A stretch of 42,383 bases of DNA. Origin: Desmonostoc geniculatum HA4340-LM1 (GTDB taxonomy: Bacteria > Cyanobacteriota > Cyanobacteriia > Cyanobacteriales > Nostocaceae). The notes under the pieces were generated by a model, which saw only the letters and a program-made list of their open reading frames with translations, did no database searches and was not told where the DNA came from. How positions within the stretch are numbered: position 1 is the first letter of the stretch; each line of letters begins with the position of its first letter. The stretch is taken from NCBI GenBank assembly GCA_019359545.1, contig JAHHHB010000059.1, positions 1 to 42,383 of the forward strand. Reading direction: 5' to 3'. Of the stretch, positions 8,155 through 16,227 are shown piece after piece. Both the position numbers and the translations under genes were made by a program.

Positions 8155-9374
8155 AACGGATTAATTTAGAAATTAAAGCATTATCTCCTTTAGCAATTGG
8201 GCGACAGAAACCAGGAGGCTCAGTTAGTGAAGCAGACAGTTATATTCCTGGTTCTGTAATTCGGGGAGCGATCGCTGCTCAAATCCTGAGACGTGCTAAT
8301 GCATCTATTACTGACGGAGACGATTTCCACGCACTATTTTTAGGTGAAAATCCGGCAATTTTTCAAAATGCCTATCCTGCAAATATTAAAGTTAAGTCAG
8401 ATGTTAAAGTTATACCTGCTACCGCATTAAGTTCTAAAAATAAGTCAGGTTTTAGATCAAAACCAAACGATCCTAAACATAATGGTGTGTTTGATACTTT
8501 GATTGACCGATTCTGTGCTGAAGGTTATGGTCATCTTTACGATCCAAATTGCCCTGTAGATGGTGGTAGAGTTGATACATTCACTGGCTTTTACCAAATT
8601 CAGAACAAATATTACAGCAATTCGGCAAATACTCGTTTGTTAACGCGAGTTGGGATTAATCGACGCAGAGCAACTTCAGAAGAACAAGTTCTTTATAGCA
8701 TTGAAGTTTTAAATGAATCTCAAGATAAGCGAGAAAAACCTATCATATATACAGCGAGTATTTTCGTATCAGATGAATTAGCACAATCTCTACAAAATTT
8801 CATTGATTCTCACCAAGAAGACCTACGTTTAGGCGGTTCAACTTCACGGGGATTAGGAAGAGTCAAAATCAAAGCACAGTCACCTTTAGAAATCAAACCA
8901 AGAGTTACTAACCAAATAAAACTGTTTAATGAAAAATTACGCCAACGTTGGGATGAATGGAAAAATATCTTTGACAATCCCATAGAAGATTTGCCAAAAA
9001 ATCGCACCTATTTTACCCTTGATTTACAAGCCGATGCTATATTAACTGAAAGCTGGCGACATACAACTGTAATTTCAGAAAAAATGCTCCAGCAATTCAC
9101 AGGTGTTAGTGATTCTTCCCTGCAACTTCACGCCGCTTATAGCAGCTATGACTATCGTTCTGGCTGGAATTCTGCTTGGGGATTAATGAAAGATGTCGAG
9201 TTGATTACGAATCAGGGATCTGTATATTTATTTAGTACGGCTGAAGAAAAATTATGGATAAAAGCTTTGGAGGATTTAGAAGTAAAAGGAGTAGGCGATC
9301 GCACTTCTGAAGGCTTCGGACAAGTACAAATTTGTAATGAGTTTCATCTAGTATTGAGAGAAAATGCTGTATGA
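8151..9374 (+). CDS. csx10: Csx10, Cas5-like RAMP of type III-D
   Basis: A 407-residue RAMP whose length and pattern fit Csx10, the Cas5-group protein that marks type III-D and caps the 5' handle of the crRNA. N-terminal RINLEIKALSPLAIGRQKPGG, then SYIPGSVIRGAIAAQILRR, an internal GVNRRRATSEEQVLY-type segment (I.e. 'GINRRRATSEEQ'), and two glycine-rich loops: LGGSTSRGLGRVK (about 225-237) and GVGDRTSEGFGQV near the C-terminus, consistent with two RAMP-fold halves. Both ends overlap neighbours by 4 bp (ATGA), placing it firmly inside the operon. Confidence 0.82.
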   Translation: MKRINLEIKALSPLAIGRQKPGGSVSEADSYIPGSVIRGAIAAQILRRANASITDGDDFHALFLGENPAIFQNAYPANIKVKSDVKVIPATALSSKNKSGFRSKPNDPKHNGVFDTLIDRFCAEGYGHLYDPNCPVDGGRVDTFTGFYQIQNKYYSNSANTRLLTRVGINRRRATSEEQVLYSIEVLNESQDKREKPIIYTASIFVSDELAQSLQNFIDSHQEDLRLGGSTSRGLGRVKIKAQSPLEIKPRVTNQIKLFNEKLRQRWDEWKNIFDNPIEDLPKNRTYFTLDLQADAILTESWRHTTVISEKMLQQFTGVSDSSLQLHAAYSSYDYRSGWNSAWGLMKDVELITNQGSVYLFSTAEEKLWIKALEDLEVKGVGDRTSEGFGQVQICNEFHLVLRENAV

Positions 9375-9793
9375 GTAACCTATTAGAACAACAGAAACAA
9401 CTTAAGATTCAAAAGGGCATCCGTCAGGCTGAAGATATGTTAGTAACTTGGATTCAGGATGCTTTAGATGACAAAAAATCTTATGGTGAGTTAGAAGAAT
9501 CACAGTTTCGCAATTTACTCAGAGTTTCTGACACAACTGAAAGTACAGAAGTAATCAAAAATTTCTTACGCTATCAAGTTGGGCGTGATAAAAAATGGGG
9601 TAGAGGTAAAGATTCATTGGCGGAAAAAATTATTACAGATATTAATACTAGGATCAAAGACCGAGCTAAAAAAATTGCAGAAGTTGCAAAAACAGATGAT
9701 GTTAACGCAATTTTGCTAGAACTGACTCGGCTTTATTTAGGATATGGCGCACGTTATTTAACGTACAAGCTTAAAGGTGAAAATCAAGCTTAA
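9371..9793 (+). CDS. Cas11-like small helical subunit
   Basis: A 140-residue protein with an almost purely helical composition, no cysteines and many charged residues. Position (directly after csx10, ATGA overlap) and size fit the Cas11 small subunit (Csm2/Cmr5 group) that lines the crRNA-target duplex in the effector complex. Visible segment VIKNFLRYQVGRDKKW and the basic middle suit RNA contact. I recognise it by context more than by motif. It could also be an unrelated small Cas accessory protein. Confidence 0.6.
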   Translation: MSNLLEQQKQLKIQKGIRQAEDMLVTWIQDALDDKKSYGELEESQFRNLLRVSDTTESTEVIKNFLRYQVGRDKKWGRGKDSLAEKIITDINTRIKDRAKKIAEVAKTDDVNAILLELTRLYLGYGARYLTYKLKGENQA

Positions 9794-9818
9794 ATATTGA
9801 AGTGTGAGGTTTTAAACT

Positions 9819-10973
9819 ATGGCTCGTTTAGTAATTTCTACGGTTGGAACAAGTTTATTAACTAATCAAATTGATAGAGAATTTGAAGAAAGTTGGTATA
9901 TGAGTCTACGTGATACTGCAAATTGCAGTTTAGAAGAAATTGTCAAGTATCATGAAGATGTAAAAGAAATAATACAAACCTTGAAAGAAAGAGCAGAAGA
10001 AAAACTGAATGGCGATATTGATGAATTTCGAGAAGCCAGTGCGGAACTAAACGGTATTTATGGACTATATGAAGAAGAAATAGAGCGAGGTAAGCCGGAT
10101 ACTCACTTACTCGTTACTACTGATACTGCACAAGGTTTAACTACGGCTGAACTTGTCGAAAGATTCTTAAAAAATCAGGGTTTAACTAATACAAGTACTT
10201 ACTATACCCCTGGTTTTTCGCTGAATGAAAGTGCTACTTTTGCTGAAGGAATAGCAAATTTATTTTCTTACATTAAAGATGTAATTCTTTCATGTAAACA
10301 GAAGCAGTATACAGTCTGTTTTAATTTAGTAGGTAGTTTTAAAGCTATTCAAGGATATTTCAATACAATAGGTATGTTTTATGCTGATGAAATAATTTAT
10401 GTATTTGAGGGTTATAAAGAAATTATTAAAATTCCCAAATTACCTGTACAGGTTGATAAATCAATTATTGAACCCTATAAAGTTCAGCTAGCAATGATGG
10501 ATGTTGGAGATGTTCCTAAATCTTGGTCAGAAGCACAGAAAGTTCCAAGAGACTGGGTTTTAGTAGACGGTCAAGAAATGACATTATCAACCTGGGGAAA
10601 ACTACTGTGGAGTCAATGTAAAGATTTCTTTTTATCAGAAGATAAACCTTTAGATTTTCCTCATATAAATTATGAGGAAAATAATCGAAGTTTTATAGAT
10701 GATTACAAAAATGATAGAAATAAAAAAGCGGAAGACAGAATAAATTTACAAACAACACTAGCTAGATGTGCTTGTTTGATGCTCAAGAATACAGACGGGA
10801 TTAGTGCATTAAGAACAGATGGAATTATTAGATTACGTAGATATGAAGGCAAACATAAAGCAATTGATCACTTTGATTTACCAAAAGCTCGTCGTGTAAG
10901 TTGTATTGCCAAAAATGGCAATTTATATCTCCGCCATTATGGAGAACATGATTATGTCAACAATAACCCCTAA
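9819..10973 (+). CDS. CARF-domain effector with RelE-like C-terminus
   Basis: A 384-residue protein. Residues 1-210 resemble the APE2256/TIGR02619-type CARF domain: GTSLLTN at 10-16 on the first strand, LVTTDTAQGLTTAELV near 97, and NLVGSFKAIQGYFNTIGMFYADEIIYVFEG near 168, the segments that normally bind cyclic oligoadenylate. After a linker, residues 327-384 (GISALRTDGIIRLRRYEG ... RVSCIAKNGNLYLRHYGEHDYV) have the strand pattern of a RelE/HigB ribonuclease, ending in the usual 'H..HD.V' tail. CARF-RelE proteins (Cami1) are known to cut mRNA on ribosomes when activated. A HEPN motif is not visible. It sits inside the effector operon, 25 bp after the Cas11-like gene. CARF sure, RelE probable. 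Confidence 0.75.
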   Translation: MARLVISTVGTSLLTNQIDREFEESWYMSLRDTANCSLEEIVKYHEDVKEIIQTLKERAEEKLNGDIDEFREASAELNGIYGLYEEEIERGKPDTHLLVTTDTAQGLTTAELVERFLKNQGLTNTSTYYTPGFSLNESATFAEGIANLFSYIKDVILSCKQKQYTVCFNLVGSFKAIQGYFNTIGMFYADEIIYVFEGYKEIIKIPKLPVQVDKSIIEPYKVQLAMMDVGDVPKSWSEAQKVPRDWVLVDGQEMTLSTWGKLLWSQCKDFFLSEDKPLDFPHINYEENNRSFIDDYKNDRNKKAEDRINLQTTLARCACLMLKNTDGISALRTDGIIRLRRYEGKHKAIDHFDLPKARRVSCIAKNGNLYLRHYGEHDYVNNNP

Positions 10974-11853
10974 TTATATTATGTTCGACACTTTCAAAAA
11001 TCGCTTAGAAATTACGGGTACAATCACCACAATTACAGCACTACGCATTAGCGCAGGTCGTTCAAGTGAACCAATTGGCTCAGATTTACCTGTAATTAAA
11101 GATAGTTTGGGTAATCCATTAATACCAGGTTCTAGCTTTAAAGGAGCAATGCGATCGCGCCTCGAAAGTTTCCTCAGAGGTATCAATCCAAATTTGGCTG
11201 CAAATCCAGCCATTGAGGATGAATGGTCAATTACATCTCAGGAAATGAAGCAGTTAAAAATAGATTACGATAATGACCTGGCACTAACTGAAAAAATTAT
11301 CAGTCAAACTGACTTAATTTCTCTTCTATTTGGTTCACCCTGGATCGCCTCCAAATTTCAAGTCAGAGATTTAACCGTAATCCCTGACACCTGGTTTGGA
11401 CAATACCAAGAAAGAGACGGTGTAGGCATTGATAGAGACACCGAAACAGCCGCAGAAGGAAAACTCTACGACTTCCAAGTAGTTCCAGCGGCGACACAGT
11501 TTGAGTTTAAAGCTGTGGTGGAGAATGCAGAACCTTGGGAACTGGGACTGTTGATGATTGGCTTACACCAATTTGAAACTGAACAAATACCTCTGGGTGG
11601 AGGGCGATCGCGTGGCTTGGGTGTCGTTAAACTAGAAATTGAGAAAATGCGCTGGTTTAATGTCAACAACGACCCAGAAAAATTACTCACATACCTCCAA
11701 GAATTGGTAAATAGCAATCCAGGTGAGAAACTACCAAGCTATCAAGATGTTAAAGAGTTAAGTTTAAAGCAAGATTGGACGAACTCGCTGATCGATCATT
11801 TAAGAGAAAATAAAGCTAAGACTCATACAACCGAAGCAACACAAAATTCTTGA
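10954..11853 (+). CDS. csx7: Csx7-like RAMP (Cas7 group)
   Basis: A RAMP protein of about 299 residues resembling Csx7 (SSO1426 family). Typical parts: MFDTFKNRLEITGTI, ALRISAGRSSEPIGSDLPVIKD with candidate catalytic D44, IPGSSFKGAMRSRLES, LLFGSPWIASKF, GVGIDRDTETAAEGKLYDF, and the glycine-rich loop LGGGRSRGLGVVKLE. I chose ATG 10954, which has GGAG about 9 bp upstream and overlaps the CARF gene by 20 bp. The family often begins at MFD, which here is ATG 10981 and has no good ribosome site. The C-terminal 25 residues are polar and unconserved. Confidence 0.82.
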   Translation: MSTITPNYIMFDTFKNRLEITGTITTITALRISAGRSSEPIGSDLPVIKDSLGNPLIPGSSFKGAMRSRLESFLRGINPNLAANPAIEDEWSITSQEMKQLKIDYDNDLALTEKIISQTDLISLLFGSPWIASKFQVRDLTVIPDTWFGQYQERDGVGIDRDTETAAEGKLYDFQVVPAATQFEFKAVVENAEPWELGLLMIGLHQFETEQIPLGGGRSRGLGVVKLEIEKMRWFNVNNDPEKLLTYLQELVNSNPGEKLPSYQDVKELSLKQDWTNSLIDHLRENKAKTHTTEATQNS

Positions 11854-11863
11854 GGAGGTTAAT

Positions 11864-12484
11864 ATGGCTTTCAGCAGTTTCAAAACTATCGGTGAAGTTC
11901 TCAAAGCGTTCCAAGTGACTTACACCGAAGCTAATTTTATCAGTGAACTTGCTTTTACTGTTTCTGATTATTTCCGTGAAGATTTAGAACTAATGATGCG
12001 GGATGCAGTTGTTGATAACTCAGAGTTTGCGATCTGCGAAAATCTCATTTATCCCGTTATCAAAGAAGTTTGGAAAATCTATCGTCATAATTTTATTTTA
12101 TGGAGTCATCAATCATTGAATTATGATGAAAAATTATCTGGCTTTCCTGAATATATCTTAGCTAAACGCTCTCCTTTAGGAAAAGTTGTCTTTGACAAGC
12201 CATATTTCATTTTAGTAGAAGCAAAGCAAGATAACTTTGAAACAGGTTGGGCGCAATGTTTAGCAGAGATGATTGCAGCACAAAGATTAAATGGAGAATA
12301 TCAAATATTAATTTTTGGTATTGTTTCTAATGGCGATCGCTGGCAATTTGGCAAGCTAGAAGCAGAAATATTTACCAGAAATAGCACTTACTATACCATT
12401 CAAGAAATCGATAAATTATTTGCTGCTGTAAATTTTATCTTTCAAAAATGTGAATTACAACTGAATAATTTAGTTGCAGCTTAA
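11864..12484 (+). CDS. PD-(D/E)xK nuclease-like protein embedded in cas operon
   Basis: A 206-residue protein, not a RAMP. It has an arrangement like a PD-(D/E)xK nuclease: a helix with E59 (CENLIYPVIKEVW), GFPEYIL with E96 where the first acidic residue is expected, and VEAKQ with E119-x-K121, followed by a helix DNFETGWAQCLAEMIAAQ that is a hallmark of a widespread cyanobacterial hypothetical family. The first acidic site is E rather than D, so activity is uncertain. It has the strongest ribosome site in the operon (GAGGAGG, 7 bp before ATG), suggesting high or independent translation. It lies 10 bp after csx7. Function within CRISPR unknown; it may be a passenger. Confidence 0.6.
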   Translation: MAFSSFKTIGEVLKAFQVTYTEANFISELAFTVSDYFREDLELMMRDAVVDNSEFAICENLIYPVIKEVWKIYRHNFILWSHQSLNYDEKLSGFPEYILAKRSPLGKVVFDKPYFILVEAKQDNFETGWAQCLAEMIAAQRLNGEYQILIFGIVSNGDRWQFGKLEAEIFTRNSTYYTIQEIDKLFAAVNFIFQKCELQLNNLVAA

Positions 12485-12510
12485 ACAGATTCCCTGAAAT
12501 AAATACATCC

Positions 12511-13443
12511 ATGCACAAACGACTTGTAAACCATTGCACTATTGATTTAAGCATCATACCAGATGGACCAATTCTGATTAAATCGGGACGTGAAGGCGCA
12601 GATCCCACAAATCCTGATATGGAATTTGTCAGAACTTTTCATCGGGATGGTTGGTCAATTTATTTACCTGGAAGCAGCTTAAAAGGTGCGATTCGCGCCC
12701 ATGCTGAAAGAATTGTCCGCACTGTTGGCGGCGATAATAATACCAAAAAACTCTGGGCTAGTGACCCGATGAAAGGTGATTACTTGGAGAAAAATTTAGA
12801 AAGTCATAAAATTTATCAACAATCTTCATTTACTGACCAAATTTTTGGTAATACCTCAATTGCAAGTCGCATTCGCATTGAAGATGCACATCCAGTTAAT
12901 CTGACAGAATTGAAATTAGAAGAACGTAACGGTGTCGCCATTGACCGAGTATTTGGTTCTGTTGCGGTTGGCCCTTTCAATTATCAAGTTTGCACTGCGG
13001 GAAAATTTAGTACTAAAATCCACCTCAAAAATTTTACATTGGCGCAACTTGGTCTAATTGGTTTGGTACTGCGTGATTTAAATGATGGCTGGTTTGGTTT
13101 AGGTTTTGCAAAATCACGCGGTTTAGGTACTGTTCGAGTTGAATACAATCAGGCGGTTGTGCAGTATCCAGGGTGCCAACTCGAAACAGGAAAAATTCGT
13201 CAATTAGGAAATTCAGGAGAATGGAATTCAAGCGATTTACTTGGTGCAGGAGAGTTTTTAACAGGCGATGAAGCCAAAAAATACGGCTTTCCTAAACCAG
13301 ATAAACAAGATTCTGAAGGTCTTGCAGAGTCAATGGAATTAGGGTTTGGTGTACAGCTTAAATGGGGAAATAACACTAATTCTGGCGTAAAAGATTTGTT
13401 TATACGTGCTGTTGAAGTTTGGGGTGAGGTCTTAAAAGCATGA
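12511..13443 (+). CDS. Cas7-like RAMP protein, type III-D
   Basis: A 310-residue RAMP protein. LIKSGREGADPTNPDMEFVR (D36 is a candidate catalytic aspartate), YLPGSSLKGAIRAHAERIVR, DQIFGNTSIASRIRIEDAHP, ERNGVAIDRVFGSVAVGPF and the loop GFAKSRGLGTVRVE follow the Csm3/Csx7 order. A C-terminal extension of about 85 residues (after VVQYPG) is polar and has no recognisable domain. It starts 26 bp after the nuclease-like gene and overlaps csx19 by 4 bp. It is probably another backbone subunit occupying a distinct position in the complex. Confidence 0.82.
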   Translation: MHKRLVNHCTIDLSIIPDGPILIKSGREGADPTNPDMEFVRTFHRDGWSIYLPGSSLKGAIRAHAERIVRTVGGDNNTKKLWASDPMKGDYLEKNLESHKIYQQSSFTDQIFGNTSIASRIRIEDAHPVNLTELKLEERNGVAIDRVFGSVAVGPFNYQVCTAGKFSTKIHLKNFTLAQLGLIGLVLRDLNDGWFGLGFAKSRGLGTVRVEYNQAVVQYPGCQLETGKIRQLGNSGEWNSSDLLGAGEFLTGDEAKKYGFPKPDKQDSEGLAESMELGFGVQLKWGNNTNSGVKDLFIRAVEVWGEVLKA

Positions 13444-13940
13444 CACAAGAATTTATATCTGGCTATGTATATCATAAGCAATTAGTACCAACTGAGAAAC
13501 TGGCTACTTTAATTAATGACCTGTCTAACTCCCAAAGTTATTATTTTTTACGTTACTCTCATGCTGTGAGTGGGATTTGTCGGGAATTCCCTTCTCAAAG
13601 AATAGAAATTGAAGGACAGCTATTTAATTCTATCTATGAAATTAGATGGAAAAAATACAAGTCAGGATATGAAGTTTTAATCCTCAGTAAAGAAGAATTT
13701 CAATTAGTAGGTTTTGACAAATTAACGGGTGATTGGAAAATTAGCGATCGCAATGCTTATTGGCATAACCCAGAAGAAACAAGATTTCCTAAAGGTTTCA
13801 CTTTTAAAGGTGACAATAATCAACCTATAAAACCCGAAATTATATCAATAAAACAAAGATATTTCCAAGATTCTGCTACTGCAACTATTCATTTTGTCGC
13901 TTTAACGGTTAACTCAAATGACCAACACACCAAAACCTAA
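13440..13940 (+). CDS. csx19: Csx19 (TIGR03984-type) subunit
   Basis: A 166-residue protein fitting Csx19/TIGR03984, a small type III-D-specific subunit found beside Cas7 genes. Visible: FISGYVYHKQLVPTEKLATL, YYFLRYSHAVSGICRE, then IRWKKYKSGYEVLILSKEEF and FPKGFTFKG. No enzymatic motif is seen. It overlaps the upstream RAMP by an ATGA and the downstream RAMP by 23 bp, so the three are translated as a unit. The assignment rests on pattern memory and context. Confidence 0.7.
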   Translation: MTQEFISGYVYHKQLVPTEKLATLINDLSNSQSYYFLRYSHAVSGICREFPSQRIEIEGQLFNSIYEIRWKKYKSGYEVLILSKEEFQLVGFDKLTGDWKISDRNAYWHNPEETRFPKGFTFKGDNNQPIKPEIISIKQRYFQDSATATIHFVALTVNSNDQHTKT

Positions 13941-14988
13941 ATTACGAAAACCATTACCTTCTCAGCCTCCATCTGGTGATGATTCTGTGGTAAACATACA
14001 AAAACCATATAAATTTGTTTCTTTTCCACAAGAACGCCCCCGCTTAGAACATCCTGCTGGACACGATAAATTTGATACAAATCGCCTGCATGGAACTTTG
14101 TTTTTAACACTTAAAGTGCAAACATCACTTCATGTTTCTACTGGTATTGTTGTTCCTGGTAACGATATTGCAACTCGCGTACCTTTAATTAAAACAATGG
14201 TACAAGGGCTTGATAAGCATCTTCTCATTCAAGGGAGTTCTCTTAAAGGTTGCGTTCGTTCAGTATATGAAGCGATTACAAATAGTACCCTTGCAGTAGT
14301 CACCTCAAGATATCGGGATAAAATACCAAGCGAAAGATTACCATGTCGAAATAAGCAACAATTATGTCCCGCTAGTCAAGTATTTGGCGCTTTAGATTGG
14401 CAGGGATTAATTGAGTTTAATGATGTTAAGTGCGAAAATATAGGTTTTAATACGGGATTTATGCCTTCGTTATATCGTCCCCGTCCTGAACCTGGCAGTG
14501 CATATTTTAACGCAAGGGGAAAAGTTGCCGGACGTAAATTTTATTATCATACAATTCGCGCCATTGAGAAAGGTCAAAATCAGGGAATTGCTGTTCAACA
14601 AGCTGCAAAAGAATACACTTTTACCACTCAATTACAGTTTAAAAACCTGAAACCTGAAGAATTAGGGACACTGTTTGTTGTGCTGGGACAAGATTCTAAC
14701 TACCCCATAGCTTTAAAAGTGGGCGGTGGTAAACCGATTGGGATGGGAACCATGACTGTAGAAGTCACCCAAGCGAGGATATTGCAAAACTTTGAAGATT
14801 TGCGATCGCACTACTCCACTTACACCCCCGATAACAATCATCTTCTCACAGGAGAGGCATTACAAACATTTATCGCCACCCAAATTAAAACAGCACATTC
14901 CCGACTCATTCAACTTCCCCAACTCCAGCAACTCGCTGAAGTTCTACGCTACCCAACCGACCGCGAACCACCAGAAGGAATGTATTAA
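13918..14988 (+). CDS. Cas7-like RAMP protein, possibly TIGR03986-related
   Basis: A 356-residue RAMP protein with a basic, proline-rich N-terminus (1-50). LFLTLKVQTSLHVSTGIVVPG, then LLIQGSSLKGCVRSVYE, CPASQVFGALDWQG (with an upstream PCRNKQQLC forming a possible zinc pair), FYYHTIRAIE and the glycine-rich loop LKVGGGKPIGMGTMTVE are RAMP features. Unlike the other three Cas7-like proteins, the loop before GSSLKG (VPLIKTMVQGLDKH) has no aspartate at the usual place; the nearest acidic residue is D83 in GNDIATR, several residues early. It may therefore be a non-cleaving subunit. It ends in TAATG, sharing one base with the next start. Confidence 0.78.
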   Translation: MTNTPKPKLRKPLPSQPPSGDDSVVNIQKPYKFVSFPQERPRLEHPAGHDKFDTNRLHGTLFLTLKVQTSLHVSTGIVVPGNDIATRVPLIKTMVQGLDKHLLIQGSSLKGCVRSVYEAITNSTLAVVTSRYRDKIPSERLPCRNKQQLCPASQVFGALDWQGLIEFNDVKCENIGFNTGFMPSLYRPRPEPGSAYFNARGKVAGRKFYYHTIRAIEKGQNQGIAVQQAAKEYTFTTQLQFKNLKPEELGTLFVVLGQDSNYPIALKVGGGKPIGMGTMTVEVTQARILQNFEDLRSHYSTYTPDNNHLLTGEALQTFIATQIKTAHSRLIQLPQLQQLAEVLRYPTDREPPEGMY

Positions 14989-15623
14989 TGTTGACTACAG
15001 AATCTTTAACAGAAGTGGAATCTCAACTTGCTCACAATTTAGCGATAACTTTGGTTAAAGAAGATACAGATGTTAATGAAGTAGGAAAAGTTATTGCATA
15101 TCTGCGTAGCATTGTAGATCAACCAGACGCAGGACGGCGATTTTTTACCTATCTTAAAACCTTAGTTACTAATGGTAGGCAAATTGGACACAGCGGCCGA
15201 ACCACAGACTACTATCGCAGTATCGAACGTGCATGTAATCAATATCTGCAAAACGAACAAAAAAATGTCCAGACGATATTAAAAATTTTAGGTTGGGCAA
15301 TGCGTTTAATGCGCTATTACAAAGTTAGTCCAATTGAGGAAATGTCTATTTTTCAAAGTACAGAATTTGAACAAATTTCTGAACGTCAAGCAGAAATTGC
15401 GATCGTTTTTCAATCACAAAAGTTTGAAATTGACCAAGTTTTAGACGCTACTGTGCTGGCTGTTAAGGGTAATAAAGTAACTTATGAGATGCTGGGAACT
15501 ATTAAGCTGACCGAGAGAGAACCGAAAAAAGCAGCTTCTTTGAAAGAAGGACAGTTAGTAAAAGTAAAAATTACCGTACTTAAGGAAGATGGAAGCATTA
15601 AAAGTGTGAAATTTATTGATTAA
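14988..15623 (+). CDS. Unrecognised 211-aa protein at the end of the type III-D operon
   Basis: I do not recognise this protein. Residues 1-130 are helical and basic, with RRFFTYLKTLVTNGRQIGHS and ILGWAMRLMRYYK; the latter resembles the helix found in Csm2/Cas11-type small subunits. Residues 140-211 look like a small beta-barrel: DQVLDATVLAVKGNKVTYEM, then LKEGQLVKVKITVLKEDGSIK, as in OB-fold RNA-binding domains. Translation is coupled to the previous RAMP by a TAATG junction, so it belongs to the operon. It could be a second small subunit, an RNA-binding accessory, or a complex assembly factor. Confidence 0.6.
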   Translation: MLTTESLTEVESQLAHNLAITLVKEDTDVNEVGKVIAYLRSIVDQPDAGRRFFTYLKTLVTNGRQIGHSGRTTDYYRSIERACNQYLQNEQKNVQTILKILGWAMRLMRYYKVSPIEEMSIFQSTEFEQISERQAEIAIVFQSQKFEIDQVLDATVLAVKGNKVTYEMLGTIKLTEREPKKAASLKEGQLVKVKITVLKEDGSIKSVKFID

Positions 15624-15770
15624 TGATGAATTTTTACCTCTAACTTCGCCTTAAGTCTAATACCATATAGAGTAAGGCTATCTTAGCCAGTAGTATCTCT
15701 AGGAACAAAACATGAATCAGCAAATAACCACATACTTGGGTGAATCTCCGCCTCTCTTGCCATGTAGCTC

Positions 15771-15833
15771 GACTGAATCAACTTTTCAACTAACAAACAG
15801 TAGGACTGAATCAACTTTTCAACCAGCAAACAG
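15771..15833. repeat. 33-bp tandem direct repeat upstream of toxin gene
   Basis: A 30-bp unit beginning GACTGAATCAACTTTTCAAC occurs at 15771-15800 and again at 15804-15833 with two differences, giving a period of 33 bp, close to three helical turns. It ends 34 bp before the toxin ATG at 15868, so it may be an operator for the toxin-antitoxin pair. It is also within an open frame that extends upstream from that ATG, but the extension has no domain. Confidence 0.7.
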
Positions 15834-15867
15834 AACGAAGTATTTAATAAGTAGGAAATTAGAACAC

Positions 15868-16227
15868 ATGGCAACAGAAGTAGAGTATACAGAAGAGTTC
15901 GAGCAGTGGTACTTAACGCTTGACGAAGCAGTACAAGACTCTATTGATTTTGTAGTAGAGTTGCTTGAAGAAAAGGGTGTGAATCTTCGCTTTCGTTATA
16001 GCTCAGATATCAAGGGTTCTCGTCATGGAAATATGCGAGAACTTCGAGTACAACACAAGGGAGAAGCGTATCGGATATTGTATTGCTTCGATCCTCGTAG
16101 AATTGCGGTACTACTTTTAGGAGGTAACAAAAAAGGTAACGATCGCTGGTATGAGGAGAATGTACCAAAAGCCGATAAACTCTACGACGAATTGCTAAAA
16201 GAGCTAGAGGATGAAGGATTGATATGA
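15868..16227 (+). CDS. RelE/HigB-type (Gp49-like) toxin
   Basis: A 119-residue toxin of the RelE/ParE superfamily, HigB/Gp49-like. VEYTEEFEQWYLTL at the start, SDIKGSRHGNMRELRVQHKGEAYRILYCFDPRR in the middle and LLLGGNKKGNDRWYEENVPKAD at the end are the usual elements; basic residues R, K and H in these strands form the ribosome-dependent RNase site. I start at ATG 15868 because that gives the normal family length; the frame could begin at ATG 15712 but the extra 52 residues come from the tandem repeat region. It overlaps the antitoxin by 4 bp. Toxin-first order is typical of HigBA. Confidence 0.85.
   Translation: MATEVEYTEEFEQWYLTLDEAVQDSIDFVVELLEEKGVNLRFRYSSDIKGSRHGNMRELRVQHKGEAYRILYCFDPRRIAVLLLGGNKKGNDRWYEENVPKADKLYDELLKELEDEGLI

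Noticed and set aside
10906..10953. Earlier start for the Csx7-like gene
   Set aside because: It would overlap the CARF gene by 68 bp with non-homologous residues; ATG 10954 or 10981 fits better.
9819..10973. Csm6/Csx1-type HEPN effector
   Set aside because: No R-x4-6-H motif is placed as expected after the CARF domain; the C-terminus fits RelE better.
15771..15833. 33-bp direct repeat as a CRISPR array
   Set aside because: Only 3 bp separate the units, there is no spacer, and the unit does not resemble the CRISPR repeat at 16.6 kb.
15712..15867. 52-residue N-terminal extension of the toxin
   Set aside because: It comes from a tandem repeat, has no domain, and the family starts near ATG 15868.
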